A program made the position numbers and the translations under genes. A DNA stretch of 64,000 bases, from the NCBI GenBank assembly GCA_035527975.1, contig DATKZM010000043.1, positions 58,089 through 122,088 on the forward strand, written 5' to 3'. The notes under the pieces are model-generated. The model worked only from the letters and a program-made list of their open reading frames with translations, was not told the origin of the DNA and did no database searches. This DNA is from DATKZM01 sp035527975. GTDB taxonomy: Bacteria; Pseudomonadota; Alphaproteobacteria; JAPULJ01. Of this stretch, positions 46,389 to 53,782 are shown in pieces (the stretch's first letter is position 1; every line of letters starts with the position of its first letter).

Positions 46389-47423
46389 ATGGCAATCAAG
46401 CCGCTGATGGTAATCGGGTTGGCCGCGACCGTTTGGTCGGGCGCGGCGGCGTTTGCTGCCGAAGCGCCGCCCACCGCCGCAGCCAAGCCGACCGGACCCG
46501 TGTCGTACAATCAGAAGTTCGTCGAAGGGCTCTACACTAAAATCGATCTCAACAACGAGATGACTGTGTTCGCGCATATCTTCGGCGGGCTGCCGGACAA
46601 GGTCGTCGTCTACCCGACAGAGAATTATTACTACTGGAGCTTCAACGCGAACGGCCGAACCATTTGGGGGAACGTGCGGCTTGACGCCGGCGACCGCGAC
46701 AGCGGCGTCCTGCATCTGGGCTATTTCGAATACGACGAGAACGGCAAGTTCCAGGACTATGACGGCTGGGAGAAACGGATCACGGCCAAAGACGGCGTGA
46801 CGGTCAAAAAAATCGCGCGCCTGACCTACACCGTCGCCTACAAGGGCAAGACCGTGACCTTCGAGCTCAACGACATCGGCATGGCGCCGCCCAAGAAGGC
46901 CAAGCTGCGCGCCGACGAGGTTTATGTCGGACCGGTATTCGACGAGTCCGGCGTCAAGTTCTTCCTCGTGTTCAACAAGACCGAGAACCACTTCGTCTAC
47001 ATCCTGAACGAGGACGGCGCGCCGCCGGAAACCTTCAAGGATTTCGGCAAACGCGTGGCAGTCGGCCGCCGCACCGGCTTTGCCTATTACCGCGACACCG
47101 CAAATACGCGGAAGGTCCTGGTCGCCATCAACGGCAACAACGCCCGCCGCAACAACTATTACGACGGCCCCTTCGACCAGCTCCCCGACAACTATGTCGA
47201 CCAGACCAACATCAAGAAATATCTCGAGCTGGCCTACCCTTACGTGAAAGGGCGCATCAACAAGTACGGTGTCCTGACGGACCAGAAAGGCAGCCGTGTC
47301 GCGGTCGGCGCTTACTATGTCTACACCGAAGAAAGCGAGCTGAGCTTCGTGGACTCTTGCGTGAAGACGCACGGTCTGAAGTCGGCGAAGCTTTACGCTT
47401 GCATCGCGCCGGACAGCAAATAA
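46389..47423 (+). CDS. Secreted protein of unknown family next to the GRSW genes
   Basis: 344 residues from ATG 46389, with a GAGGTGG purine run nearby; the upstream GTG is less likely. Signal peptide AIKPLMVIGLAATVWSGAAAFA. The mature part is rich in Tyr, Asn and Asp (VVYPTENYYYWSFNANGRTIWGNVRLDAGD), looks all-beta in the first two thirds and ends with two Cys (DSCVKTHGLKSAKLYACIAPDSK). No catalytic motif is evident. Same strand as the GRSW genes, about 225 bp after the second, with a hairpin between, so probably separate transcription. Confidence 0.7.
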   Translation: MAIKPLMVIGLAATVWSGAAAFAAEAPPTAAAKPTGPVSYNQKFVEGLYTKIDLNNEMTVFAHIFGGLPDKVVVYPTENYYYWSFNANGRTIWGNVRLDAGDRDSGVLHLGYFEYDENGKFQDYDGWEKRITAKDGVTVKKIARLTYTVAYKGKTVTFELNDIGMAPPKKAKLRADEVYVGPVFDESGVKFFLVFNKTENHFVYILNEDGAPPETFKDFGKRVAVGRRTGFAYYRDTANTRKVLVAINGNNARRNNYYDGPFDQLPDNYVDQTNIKKYLELAYPYVKGRINKYGVLTDQKGSRVAVGAYYVYTEESELSFVDSCVKTHGLKSAKLYACIAPDSK

Positions 47424-47500
47424 CGCCAATGCACGAGTAGTCGGGGGCGCGCTTGTGCTAGGGCTTTGACCCCGCGCCCTCTCGCTGCCTTTACTGACAC

Positions 47501-48022
47501 ATGACCGAGCGCGCCCGATCGCCCAGAAACGACCAAGACGCCAACCGCGCGACTAAACGTGCGACTGGTCGCCCGATCGACCGCGAGGGCGCGCCGTTCG
47601 ACAACGTGCTGGCGGGCATTCATGTCGTCTCCAATCTGATCGGCCGGGCATACGATAGCGAGATCGCCGCGCGCTGGGATCTCAGCCTGCCCGAATGGCG
47701 CATCGTGCTGACGCTGATGCATCATCCGGGCGCCACCGCCTCGCAGATCACGAGCCTGTGGGGGATGGAAAAGATGGCGGTCAGCCGCGCCGCGAGGCGA
47801 CTGGAGCGCGACGGCCGTGTGCGCCGGACGGTCCATGAAAGCGACCGGCGGCGTTATACCCTCGATCTAACCGCGGGCGGGCGCAAGCTCTACGCGCAGG
47901 TCGAGCCGGGCGCCACCGCGCGCTACCGCGAGATCGTCGACGTGCTCGATCCGGCCGAACGCGCGGCGCTACACAGTGCATTGGCGAAATTGACCGCGCG
48001 CATATCGGCACTGGGCGACTGA
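47501..48022 (+). CDS. MarR family transcriptional regulator
   Basis: 173 residues. A 30-residue basic leader precedes the winged helix-turn-helix: LSLPEWRIVLTLMHHPGATASQITSLWGMEKMAVSRAARRLERDGRVRRT, followed by wing ESDRRRYTLDLTAGGRKLY. The C-terminal helix drives dimerisation. It has no obvious operon partner; targets could include adjacent secreted-protein genes or the gene with the palindrome at 49433. Confidence 0.87.
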   Translation: MTERARSPRNDQDANRATKRATGRPIDREGAPFDNVLAGIHVVSNLIGRAYDSEIAARWDLSLPEWRIVLTLMHHPGATASQITSLWGMEKMAVSRAARRLERDGRVRRTVHESDRRRYTLDLTAGGRKLYAQVEPGATARYREIVDVLDPAERAALHSALAKLTARISALGD

Positions 48023-48281
48023 CCGCAGCGGATGTGATCAGGCGGCGCGTGCCAGGTTCATTCCCAGCCAAAACCGGACGTTGCGGCACTTCAGAAGCGA
48101 CCGCAAACTGACATCCAAATACCACCGGCCGGAGCCGTCCACCGCATCGTAAGCGGACCGAGTAGGTCGGCCAATTCCCGCCACGACTGGTGACCCTCGT
48201 CACTGACCCAGCGCAACCGGGTCGTTACTGTCGCGTCAACTCACGAGGCCAATGCCTCATTCTTTTGACAGGAACGACACC

Positions 48282-48599
48282 ATGAAAACGCTAATCCTCA
48301 CAGCCGCACTCACAGCCACCCTTGCCATTTCCACCGGCGCTGCTCACGCATCGACCAACGCCATGGAGGCTTCAGATTGGCAGCGCGTAAATTGTGCCAC
48401 CGCGAACGCAGCCTATGGCAGCAGCACTCAGATTTGTCGGACCCGCAACCGGCGGATTTGTCGCCCTGGGCACAAGGGTGGCTACCAAATTTGTACGCAT
48501 GTCACCGAAAGGTATTGCTTCGAGCGTCCGCAAATCCATCCGAATTCGCCGCACGGAAAACCGAAGGTGCCTGGCGTGTCTCGTTTCCAAAATCGGTAG
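48282..48599 (+). CDS. Small secreted Cys-containing protein
   Basis: 105 residues from ATG 48282 (AGGAA upstream). Signal peptide MKTLILTAALTATLAISTGAAHA; the mature part has five cysteines (VNCATANA, QICRTRNRRICRPG, QICTHVTERYCFE) and a basic Pro-rich tail. Probably disulfide-bonded in the periplasm or outside. Family not recognised. The 260-bp gap upstream (48023-48281) shows no feature I can name. Confidence 0.6.
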   Translation: MKTLILTAALTATLAISTGAAHASTNAMEASDWQRVNCATANAAYGSSTQICRTRNRRICRPGHKGGYQICTHVTERYCFERPQIHPNSPHGKPKVPGVSRFQNR

Positions 48600-48716
48600 A
48601 CATCCTGGCGTTACGCGTGACGCGGATCACTGAAAACCTGATTTCATCAATCTAGGTCTAAGCCAAGTACCTGAACTGGGCATTGGCGACCTATGGAAAC
48701 CAAAAGGACAAAGATC

Positions 48717-49028
48717 ATGAAGAAGAACACTCTTATCGCGGCGGCGTTTGCCGCCATTTCCACCGTCGCCATGGCCGGTTCGCCAGCTTTCGCTACGGCC
48801 GTTTCGCCGGCTCAAGCTACGGCCGGTTCGCCGGCTTACGCTGACCTGCTCCCTTCACGGGCTATTGGGGGGATTGGCAGTTTCAACAAGGGGCCGTTCA
48901 TAGAACACCCAAGAAAGGGGTTTATTGGCGGCCGTAAGGTGGGGCCCCGACTGACTACCCCGAAGGTCTGCTACGAGCGCAAACGCGTTGGGCCGCAGAC
49001 CTATGTGACCGTGCGGCGCCCCTGCTGA
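48717..49028 (+). CDS. Small secreted basic protein
   Basis: 103 residues from ATG 48717 with AGGA nine bases upstream. Signal peptide MKKNTLIAAAFAAISTVAMA; then an imperfect duplicated block (ATAVSPAQATAGSPAYA, visible also as a tandem 24-bp-type DNA repeat near 48793-48842). The mature end is basic with two cysteines (VCYERKRVGP…RRPC). Ending in a Cys and short size resemble the preceding small protein only in general plan. It is followed by a strong terminator. Confidence 0.6.
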   Translation: MKKNTLIAAAFAAISTVAMAGSPAFATAVSPAQATAGSPAYADLLPSRAIGGIGSFNKGPFIEHPRKGFIGGRKVGPRLTTPKVCYERKRVGPQTYVTVRRPC

Positions 49029-49054
49029 TACCTGGAGGACGGATAACCATCAGG

Positions 49055-49090
49055 CCGGCTGGGGACAACCGTTCCCAGCCGGTTTGTTTG
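49055..49090 (+). terminator. Rho-independent terminator after the small secreted protein
   Basis: ccggctgggga (49055-49065) and ttcccagccgg (49072-49082) form a stem with 10 of 11 pairs, six-base loop, followed by tttgtttg. Confidence 0.85.
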
Positions 49091-49314
49091 TGGAGACAAG
49101 CGACAAGATACTGAGTTGCTATGCCAACCAATCGTGACTGATAGCGTTAGCCGCTCCGCAATGCCGCCTGCAGCTGGGAACCTGTATCGCGCACGCCCAG
49201 AACGGCATCAAACCGGAAGCCGAAATTCCACCACCGGTCAGACACGGACATTGCTGCAGTCGTGTCGAATGTCCCATTAGGATCAGAAGCAAACGCGCCC
49301 GTGACCCAGCGCCA

Positions 49315-49343
49315 ATGTCCGCCACTGGGCGTAGAGCGGACAT
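49315..49343. repeat. Dispersed-repeat-like inverted repeat (atgtccgc…gcggacat)
   Basis: Perfect 8-bp arms flank 13 bases. On the minus strand it reads into a spurious frame beginning MSALRPVADI, a string I recall from many alphaproteobacterial genomes as an artefact of a common intergenic repeat. The rest of the gap 49091-49486 holds the palindrome at 49433 and nothing else recognised. Confidence 0.5.
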
Positions 49344-49432
49344 GAACCGCTGGAAAGCGCGCTTTCAGAGTGTTGCGTCGGCGGAAATTCGAACTGAGAC
49401 ACCACTCGACCGCCGGCCCGCATTGCAATTAA

Positions 49433-49444
49433 TATCATATGATA
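49433..49444. promoter_or_regulatory. Perfect 12-bp palindrome TATCATATGATA
   Basis: It lies in a short AT-rich patch (49425-49448) about 43 bases before the probable start of the reductive-dehalogenase-like gene. It resembles operators of GntR- or MarR-type regulators; the regulator is not identified. Confidence 0.5.
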
Positions 49445-49486
49445 CTAGTTTGGAACTCCTCATCATCGCTCCGGCGGGGTTCGCTC

Positions 49487-50821
49487 ATGCTCTCCTTGTT
49501 CTCGCGCAAGAAACGGCCGATGCATCTTGGTCGCTACCCGATGGAAAAAATCCGGCGGGTGGACAAGACCACCACGCTGATCACCGATCAGGTGAAGTCG
49601 GTGCCCAAGCGCGCCGGGTTTTTCGTACGCGCATTTTACGGCGATATCGGCGAGCGGGCCGGCGAGGAGATCAAGCGCTTCGTCACCAAATATCCCCTCA
49701 GCGCGGCGATGGGCCGGGTCCACTGGAAACAGGTGCCGCTCCACCGCGGCAAGCCCGCCCCCACCAAGGCACCGATCCCCAACGATCCCAAGGCGATGTC
49801 GGAGCATATCAAGGCGCTGTGCCATTTCCTCGACGCCGATCTGGTCGGGATATGCGAGATGCCCGACTGGGCCTGGTTCTCGCACGGCATGGACGGCGAG
49901 CCGATCACGACCCGGCACAAATACGCAATTGTGGTGGCGCTCGACCAGGGCTGGGACACGATGGAGGGATCGTCGGGCGACGACTGGATCTCCGGCGCGC
50001 AGAGCTATCGGGCCTATCTCAAGGGCTCGACAATCACCACCGTGACCGCCGACTATATCCGCCGGCTGGGCTACGAGGCGCAGTCGCATTCCAATGCCGA
50101 TGGCGACGTCCAGCAGGTGCCGCTGATGCTGCTGGCGGGGCTGGGCGAACTCAGCCGCATAGGCGAGGTGATCCTCAACCCCTTCCTGGGGCCGCGCCAC
50201 AAGACGGCGGTCATCACCACCGACCTGCCGCTGGAGCCCGACAAGCCGATCGACTTCAACCTCCAGAATTTCTGCGAGAAATGCCAGAAATGCGCCCGCG
50301 AATGCCCGGCGCAAGCGATCCCCTACGGTCCCAAGGTGCTCTACAACGGCTATGAGATCTGGAAGCCCGACGTCGGCAAATGCGTCACCTACCGGGTGAC
50401 CAATCAGAAGGGCTCGGCCTGCGGGCGCTGCATGAAGATGTGCCCGTGGAACAAGGAAGGGCTGATGGCGCATCGGATCGCCATGTGGATGGCGATCAAA
50501 TGGAAGTGGACGCATCCCCTCCTCATCTGGCTGGACGACCGGATGAAATACGGCGTGCGCAATCCCGTCAAGCGCTGGTGGCTCGATCTCGAGCGGGTTG
50601 ACGACGAGGTCGTGCGACCGGTTTCCGGCACCAATGAGGGCGACCTGCATCTTGACCGCAAGCAGCGCAGCACCCGGCCGCTTGCCGTCTATCCGCCAGA
50701 ACGTCTGCCTCGCGCCGACCAAATGGAAGCGGTTCCCCTCGACCGCAAGCAGGGGATCGCTGACGGAGCCGAGGCAGAGCGGAAACTAAGAGAGTTGAAG
50801 TCCGGCCAGGTCGGCGGCTGA
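49487..50821 (+). CDS. Reductive-dehalogenase-like corrinoid/Fe-S protein (cytoplasmic)
   Basis: 444 residues from ATG 49487; ATG 49439 and 49520 are alternatives. The C-terminal half has the RdhA hallmarks: AGLGELSRIGEVILNPFLGPRHKTAVITTDLPLEPDKPIDF followed by two 4Fe-4S clusters, CEKCQKCARECPA (about 50272-50310) and CGRCMKMCPW (about 50419-50450). There is no Tat signal and no RdhB anchor gene, so it is not a respiratory dehalogenase; epoxyqueuosine reductase is a relative but lacks this arrangement. It likely reduces a halogenated or other aromatic using cobalamin. Substrate and electron donor unknown. Confidence 0.8.
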   Translation: MLSLFSRKKRPMHLGRYPMEKIRRVDKTTTLITDQVKSVPKRAGFFVRAFYGDIGERAGEEIKRFVTKYPLSAAMGRVHWKQVPLHRGKPAPTKAPIPNDPKAMSEHIKALCHFLDADLVGICEMPDWAWFSHGMDGEPITTRHKYAIVVALDQGWDTMEGSSGDDWISGAQSYRAYLKGSTITTVTADYIRRLGYEAQSHSNADGDVQQVPLMLLAGLGELSRIGEVILNPFLGPRHKTAVITTDLPLEPDKPIDFNLQNFCEKCQKCARECPAQAIPYGPKVLYNGYEIWKPDVGKCVTYRVTNQKGSACGRCMKMCPWNKEGLMAHRIAMWMAIKWKWTHPLLIWLDDRMKYGVRNPVKRWWLDLERVDDEVVRPVSGTNEGDLHLDRKQRSTRPLAVYPPERLPRADQMEAVPLDRKQGIADGAEAERKLRELKSGQVGG

Positions 50822-50865
50822 GCGCCGACGCATTCTGCGGGATCGGCCCGAACGCATATCCAGCA

Positions 50866-51933
50866 TCACCGCGCCGCCGGGCCGATCACGACCGAAATCG
50901 TGCGCGGCACCTTGGCCCGCACCACGCGAAGACGCACGCGGTCGCCGACCCGCATGGTTCCGATGCGGCTGCGCAAACCACCGGCATCGCGCACCCGCGC
51001 GCCGTCCACGGCGACGATGAGGTCCCACTGGCGAATACCGGCGCGCGCCGCGGCGGTGTTTGGCTGAACCTCGCGGACCACCGCGCCAGGACCGATCGGA
51101 ACACCAATCTGCCGGGCCACCGCCGGCGTGAGATCCTGGATGACGACGCCAAGCCGGCCGCGCCGGATGTTCCCGTAACGCAGGATCTGGTACATCACTC
51201 GCCGGGCCATGTTCGTCGGGATCGCGAAACCGATTCCCGTCCCCCCGGTGCGCCGGCCAATGATCGCGGCATTGATGCCGACCACCCGGCCCCGCAAATC
51301 GACCAGCGGTCCTCCCGAATTGCCGGGATTGATCGAGGCGTCGGTCTGGATGTAGTTCTCGTAGCCGCGCGGGCTGAGGCCGGTCCGGCCGAGGGCGCTG
51401 ACGATACCCATGGTCACGGTCTGACCGAGCCCGAAGGGATTGCCGACCGCCAGCACATAATCGCCGACCTGAAGCTTGTCGGAATCGCCGAGCGGCAGCG
51501 CCGCCAGCCCACTCGCACGAATTTGCAGGACTGCAATATCGGTGCCGGCATCGGACCCGATCACGCGGGCACGCAGCACACGGCCGTCTTTCAGGCGAAC
51601 CAGGATCTGATCGGCGCGGCGGACAACATGGTGGTTCGTCAGCACGTAGCCGTTCTTTGCATCGACAATGACGCCCGAGCCGATCCCGGCGACGCGGCGC
51701 TGGCTGCTCGACGGACCTCTTTCCGACTCGCCTTCACTCGACCCGCCGCCGCGTACCCGGCCACGGGTCGCTATATTGACGACCGCCGGCGTCACCCGGT
51801 TCACCAGCGGTGCCAGCGATGGCACGCCGCCGCGGCGCGACGCCGGAGGTGCGGCCTGGGCCGCCGCCTGCGTGGCCAAGCCCAGGACAACGAGCAAGGC
51901 GGCAAAACCCGCCAGTGGCGCGTTCAGCGCCAT
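50866..51933 (-). CDS. HtrA/DegP-like periplasmic serine protease
   Basis: 355 residues from ATG 51933. Signal peptide AGFAALLVVLGLATQAAAQA; trypsin-like domain with the triad His102 (TNHHVV), Asp132 (GTDIAVLQ) and Ser206 (GNSGGPL); one PDZ domain (about 255-350). DegS/DegP-type proteases degrade or sense misfolded envelope proteins. A longer upstream frame overlaps the preceding gene and is not needed. It follows a homologue that has lost its triad (51986-52963). Confidence 0.9.
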   Translation of the reverse strand: MALNAPLAGFAALLVVLGLATQAAAQAAPPASRRGGVPSLAPLVNRVTPAVVNIATRGRVRGGGSSEGESERGPSSSQRRVAGIGSGVIVDAKNGYVLTNHHVVRRADQILVRLKDGRVLRARVIGSDAGTDIAVLQIRASGLAALPLGDSDKLQVGDYVLAVGNPFGLGQTVTMGIVSALGRTGLSPRGYENYIQTDASINPGNSGGPLVDLRGRVVGINAAIIGRRTGGTGIGFAIPTNMARRVMYQILRYGNIRRGRLGVVIQDLTPAVARQIGVPIGPGAVVREVQPNTAAARAGIRQWDLIVAVDGARVRDAGGLRSRIGTMRVGDRVRLRVVRAKVPRTISVVIGPAAR

Positions 51934-51985
51934 GGCGCGGCTTTTCCGTGCAAGGCTTGCCGGATCCGGTCGTTGCACCGATTGA

Positions 51986-52963
51986 TCAATGCATTCGTGG
52001 TGATTTGAGAAAGTCATTCCGATTACCCGATACGACCCCCAGCCGAATCGGCTCACCGTCGCGCCACAATGTGAGGGCGATTTCACTCCCCGCCGTGCCA
52101 AGCGCCCAGATGCTGCGAAAAAGGTCGGCCAGATCGCCAACCGGCGCGCCGCCGACCTCAACCACGACATCGCCGACGCGCACACCGGCCCGGTCGGCCG
52201 GTCCGCCCTCGGCAAGGCCGACCACGACCTGGCGTTCTTCGGCCTCCGCAACGTAAAAGCCAAGCCAGGGCCGGGCCGGGCGATCGGCCGCCGCGCCGTT
52301 CTTGAGGTCATCGAGGATGGGCGGCAGCAGATCGATCGGCACGATCATGTTTCCGTCGACGCGCGCTTCGCCGCCGCGCGCATTCTGGACGAACAGCGAG
52401 CCGATACCCTGCAGCTCGCCCGATGGGCTGATCAGCGCGGTGCCGCCCCAGTTGGGATGGGCCGGCGCGGTGAAGATCGCCTCGTCGAGCACGTATTCCC
52501 AATAGCCGGCGAACTCGCGCTTGGACACGATCTTGGTCTGCAGGGCATGCCGCGATCCGCCCGCGCCGGCCACGACGACGTCGTCGCCCACGCCGCAGCC
52601 CCGCGCACTGCCGAACGGCAGGGCCGGCACGCCCAGACGCCCCAGCGCCTGAACCAGACCGAAGCCGGTGTCGTAATCGTAGGCGACGACATGACCGCCC
52701 ACGGCGCCGCCGTCATTGGATACAAGCCAGACCGTGGACGCCTCGGTGATCAGGTAACCGATCGTGAGGACAAGGCCGTTGTCGTCGATGGCGACGGCGT
52801 TGCCGGCGCGCTCGGTGCCCAGAATCGAGGCCGTGAAAGCGTCCGCGGGAATCTCCGCTCGCAATTCGAGCACCGAGGAAAGCGCTGTTTCCAAGTCATA
52901 GGAAAGGCCATCCGCGCGCGGACGAACCTCTTCGGGGAACTCCCAGTCGCTGCTGTCGGTCAT
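51986..52963 (-). CDS. Catalytically degenerate trypsin-like/PDZ protein (HtrA pseudoprotease)
   Basis: About 325 residues from ATG 52963 (ATG 52990 also possible). It keeps the S1C fold and a C-terminal PDZ domain (WLGFYVAEAEERQVVVGLAEGGPADRAGVRVGDVVVEVGG), but the His motif reads VLTIGYLIT (Tyr70 for His) and the Ser motif reads HPNWGGTAL (Trp172 for Ser); the Asp region YDYDTGFGLVQ remains. No signal peptide is visible, so it is probably cytoplasmic. Its conserved, full-length sequence argues for a retained non-proteolytic job, perhaps binding clients by its PDZ domain. Confidence 0.8.
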   Translation of the reverse strand: MTDSSDWEFPEEVRPRADGLSYDLETALSSVLELRAEIPADAFTASILGTERAGNAVAIDDNGLVLTIGYLITEASTVWLVSNDGGAVGGHVVAYDYDTGFGLVQALGRLGVPALPFGSARGCGVGDDVVVAGAGGSRHALQTKIVSKREFAGYWEYVLDEAIFTAPAHPNWGGTALISPSGELQGIGSLFVQNARGGEARVDGNMIVPIDLLPPILDDLKNGAAADRPARPWLGFYVAEAEERQVVVGLAEGGPADRAGVRVGDVVVEVGGAPVGDLADLFRSIWALGTAGSEIALTLWRDGEPIRLGVVSGNRNDFLKSPRMH

Positions 52964-53087
52964 TTCAAACTCATCAATCTGCGCGGGCATGCGCTCCCGA
53001 CCGCCCCAGAACAGTTGAGCGCAGGAGACCGGCGAAGACAACAGGCTAGGGTGAAAATGGGGCGGAAGGTAGGCGCAAAGCCGCCCA

Positions 53088-53522
53088 TCAGAACGACCGG
53101 AAGCCGCGACTTGGCGCCTGGTATCCGTAGAGCCACCTGGTGGTCCCGGAATGCATGTTGCGCACGGTATGGTTCGCGCCGCCCGGCACGAATAGCTCGT
53201 CGCCAGTCATAACGTCAAATCGCTGGATGTCACCGTCGATGTCGACTTCGATTTCGAGACGGCCGTCGAGAACCACGATCAACTCGTTGGTTTCATGCAC
53301 AAAGTCCCGCCATTCCTTGTCCGGCGGATCGGCGATCCGATCGCAGGTATATCCCCGCCGCCCCCAGTCCATGCCGACCGACATCGGATTGACCGGGTAG
53401 GCCCATTTGTTGCGCGCGATCAGCTCGACCGGCGCTTCATGGGGAGAGACGGGCTCGGTGCGCACCACTGGTACCAGGGTGCTGTTGCGGCGGCGCGAGC
53501 GTCCGGGCGGGCGGGCGATCAT
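53088..53522 (-). CDS. Cupin-domain protein
   Basis: About 144 residues from ATG 53522. The cupin core has HETNELIVVLDGRLEIEVDIDGD (motif 1, with His and Glu) and GDELFVPGGANHTVRN (motif 2, with His), preceded by a WGRRGYTCDRIADPPDKEW stretch. Single-domain cupins of this type bind a metal and either act as small enzymes or sensors. No operon partner; stop lies 125 bases from the pseudoprotease start. Confidence 0.8.
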   Translation of the reverse strand: MIARPPGRSRRRNSTLVPVVRTEPVSPHEAPVELIARNKWAYPVNPMSVGMDWGRRGYTCDRIADPPDKEWRDFVHETNELIVVLDGRLEIEVDIDGDIQRFDVMTGDELFVPGGANHTVRNMHSGTTRWLYGYQAPSRGFRSF

Positions 53523-53782
53523 CGTCAGCACCTGATTGCTACGGGCAGGCACATACAGTCCATGGGCAAATGTTAGTCGTCAAAACCCAAACGTCAAACT
53601 AACAACACTTGGTCCGACGACACCAAATCGAGATTGCAGCGGCAGTTTACCACGACGATGTGTGCGGGTGCAGATCGGCGGCCAGGCATTGTCACCCGGC
53701 GGCCATGCGGGCATCATCGCGTCATGGAGCGGAGATGGGCCGGCGGCGGCGTCTTCCGCATTGAAACGGGAGTTCGGTGTCG

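Noticed and set aside
49147..49428. 93-codon minus-strand frame
   Set aside because: Spurious frame over a dispersed intergenic repeat; no ribosome site.
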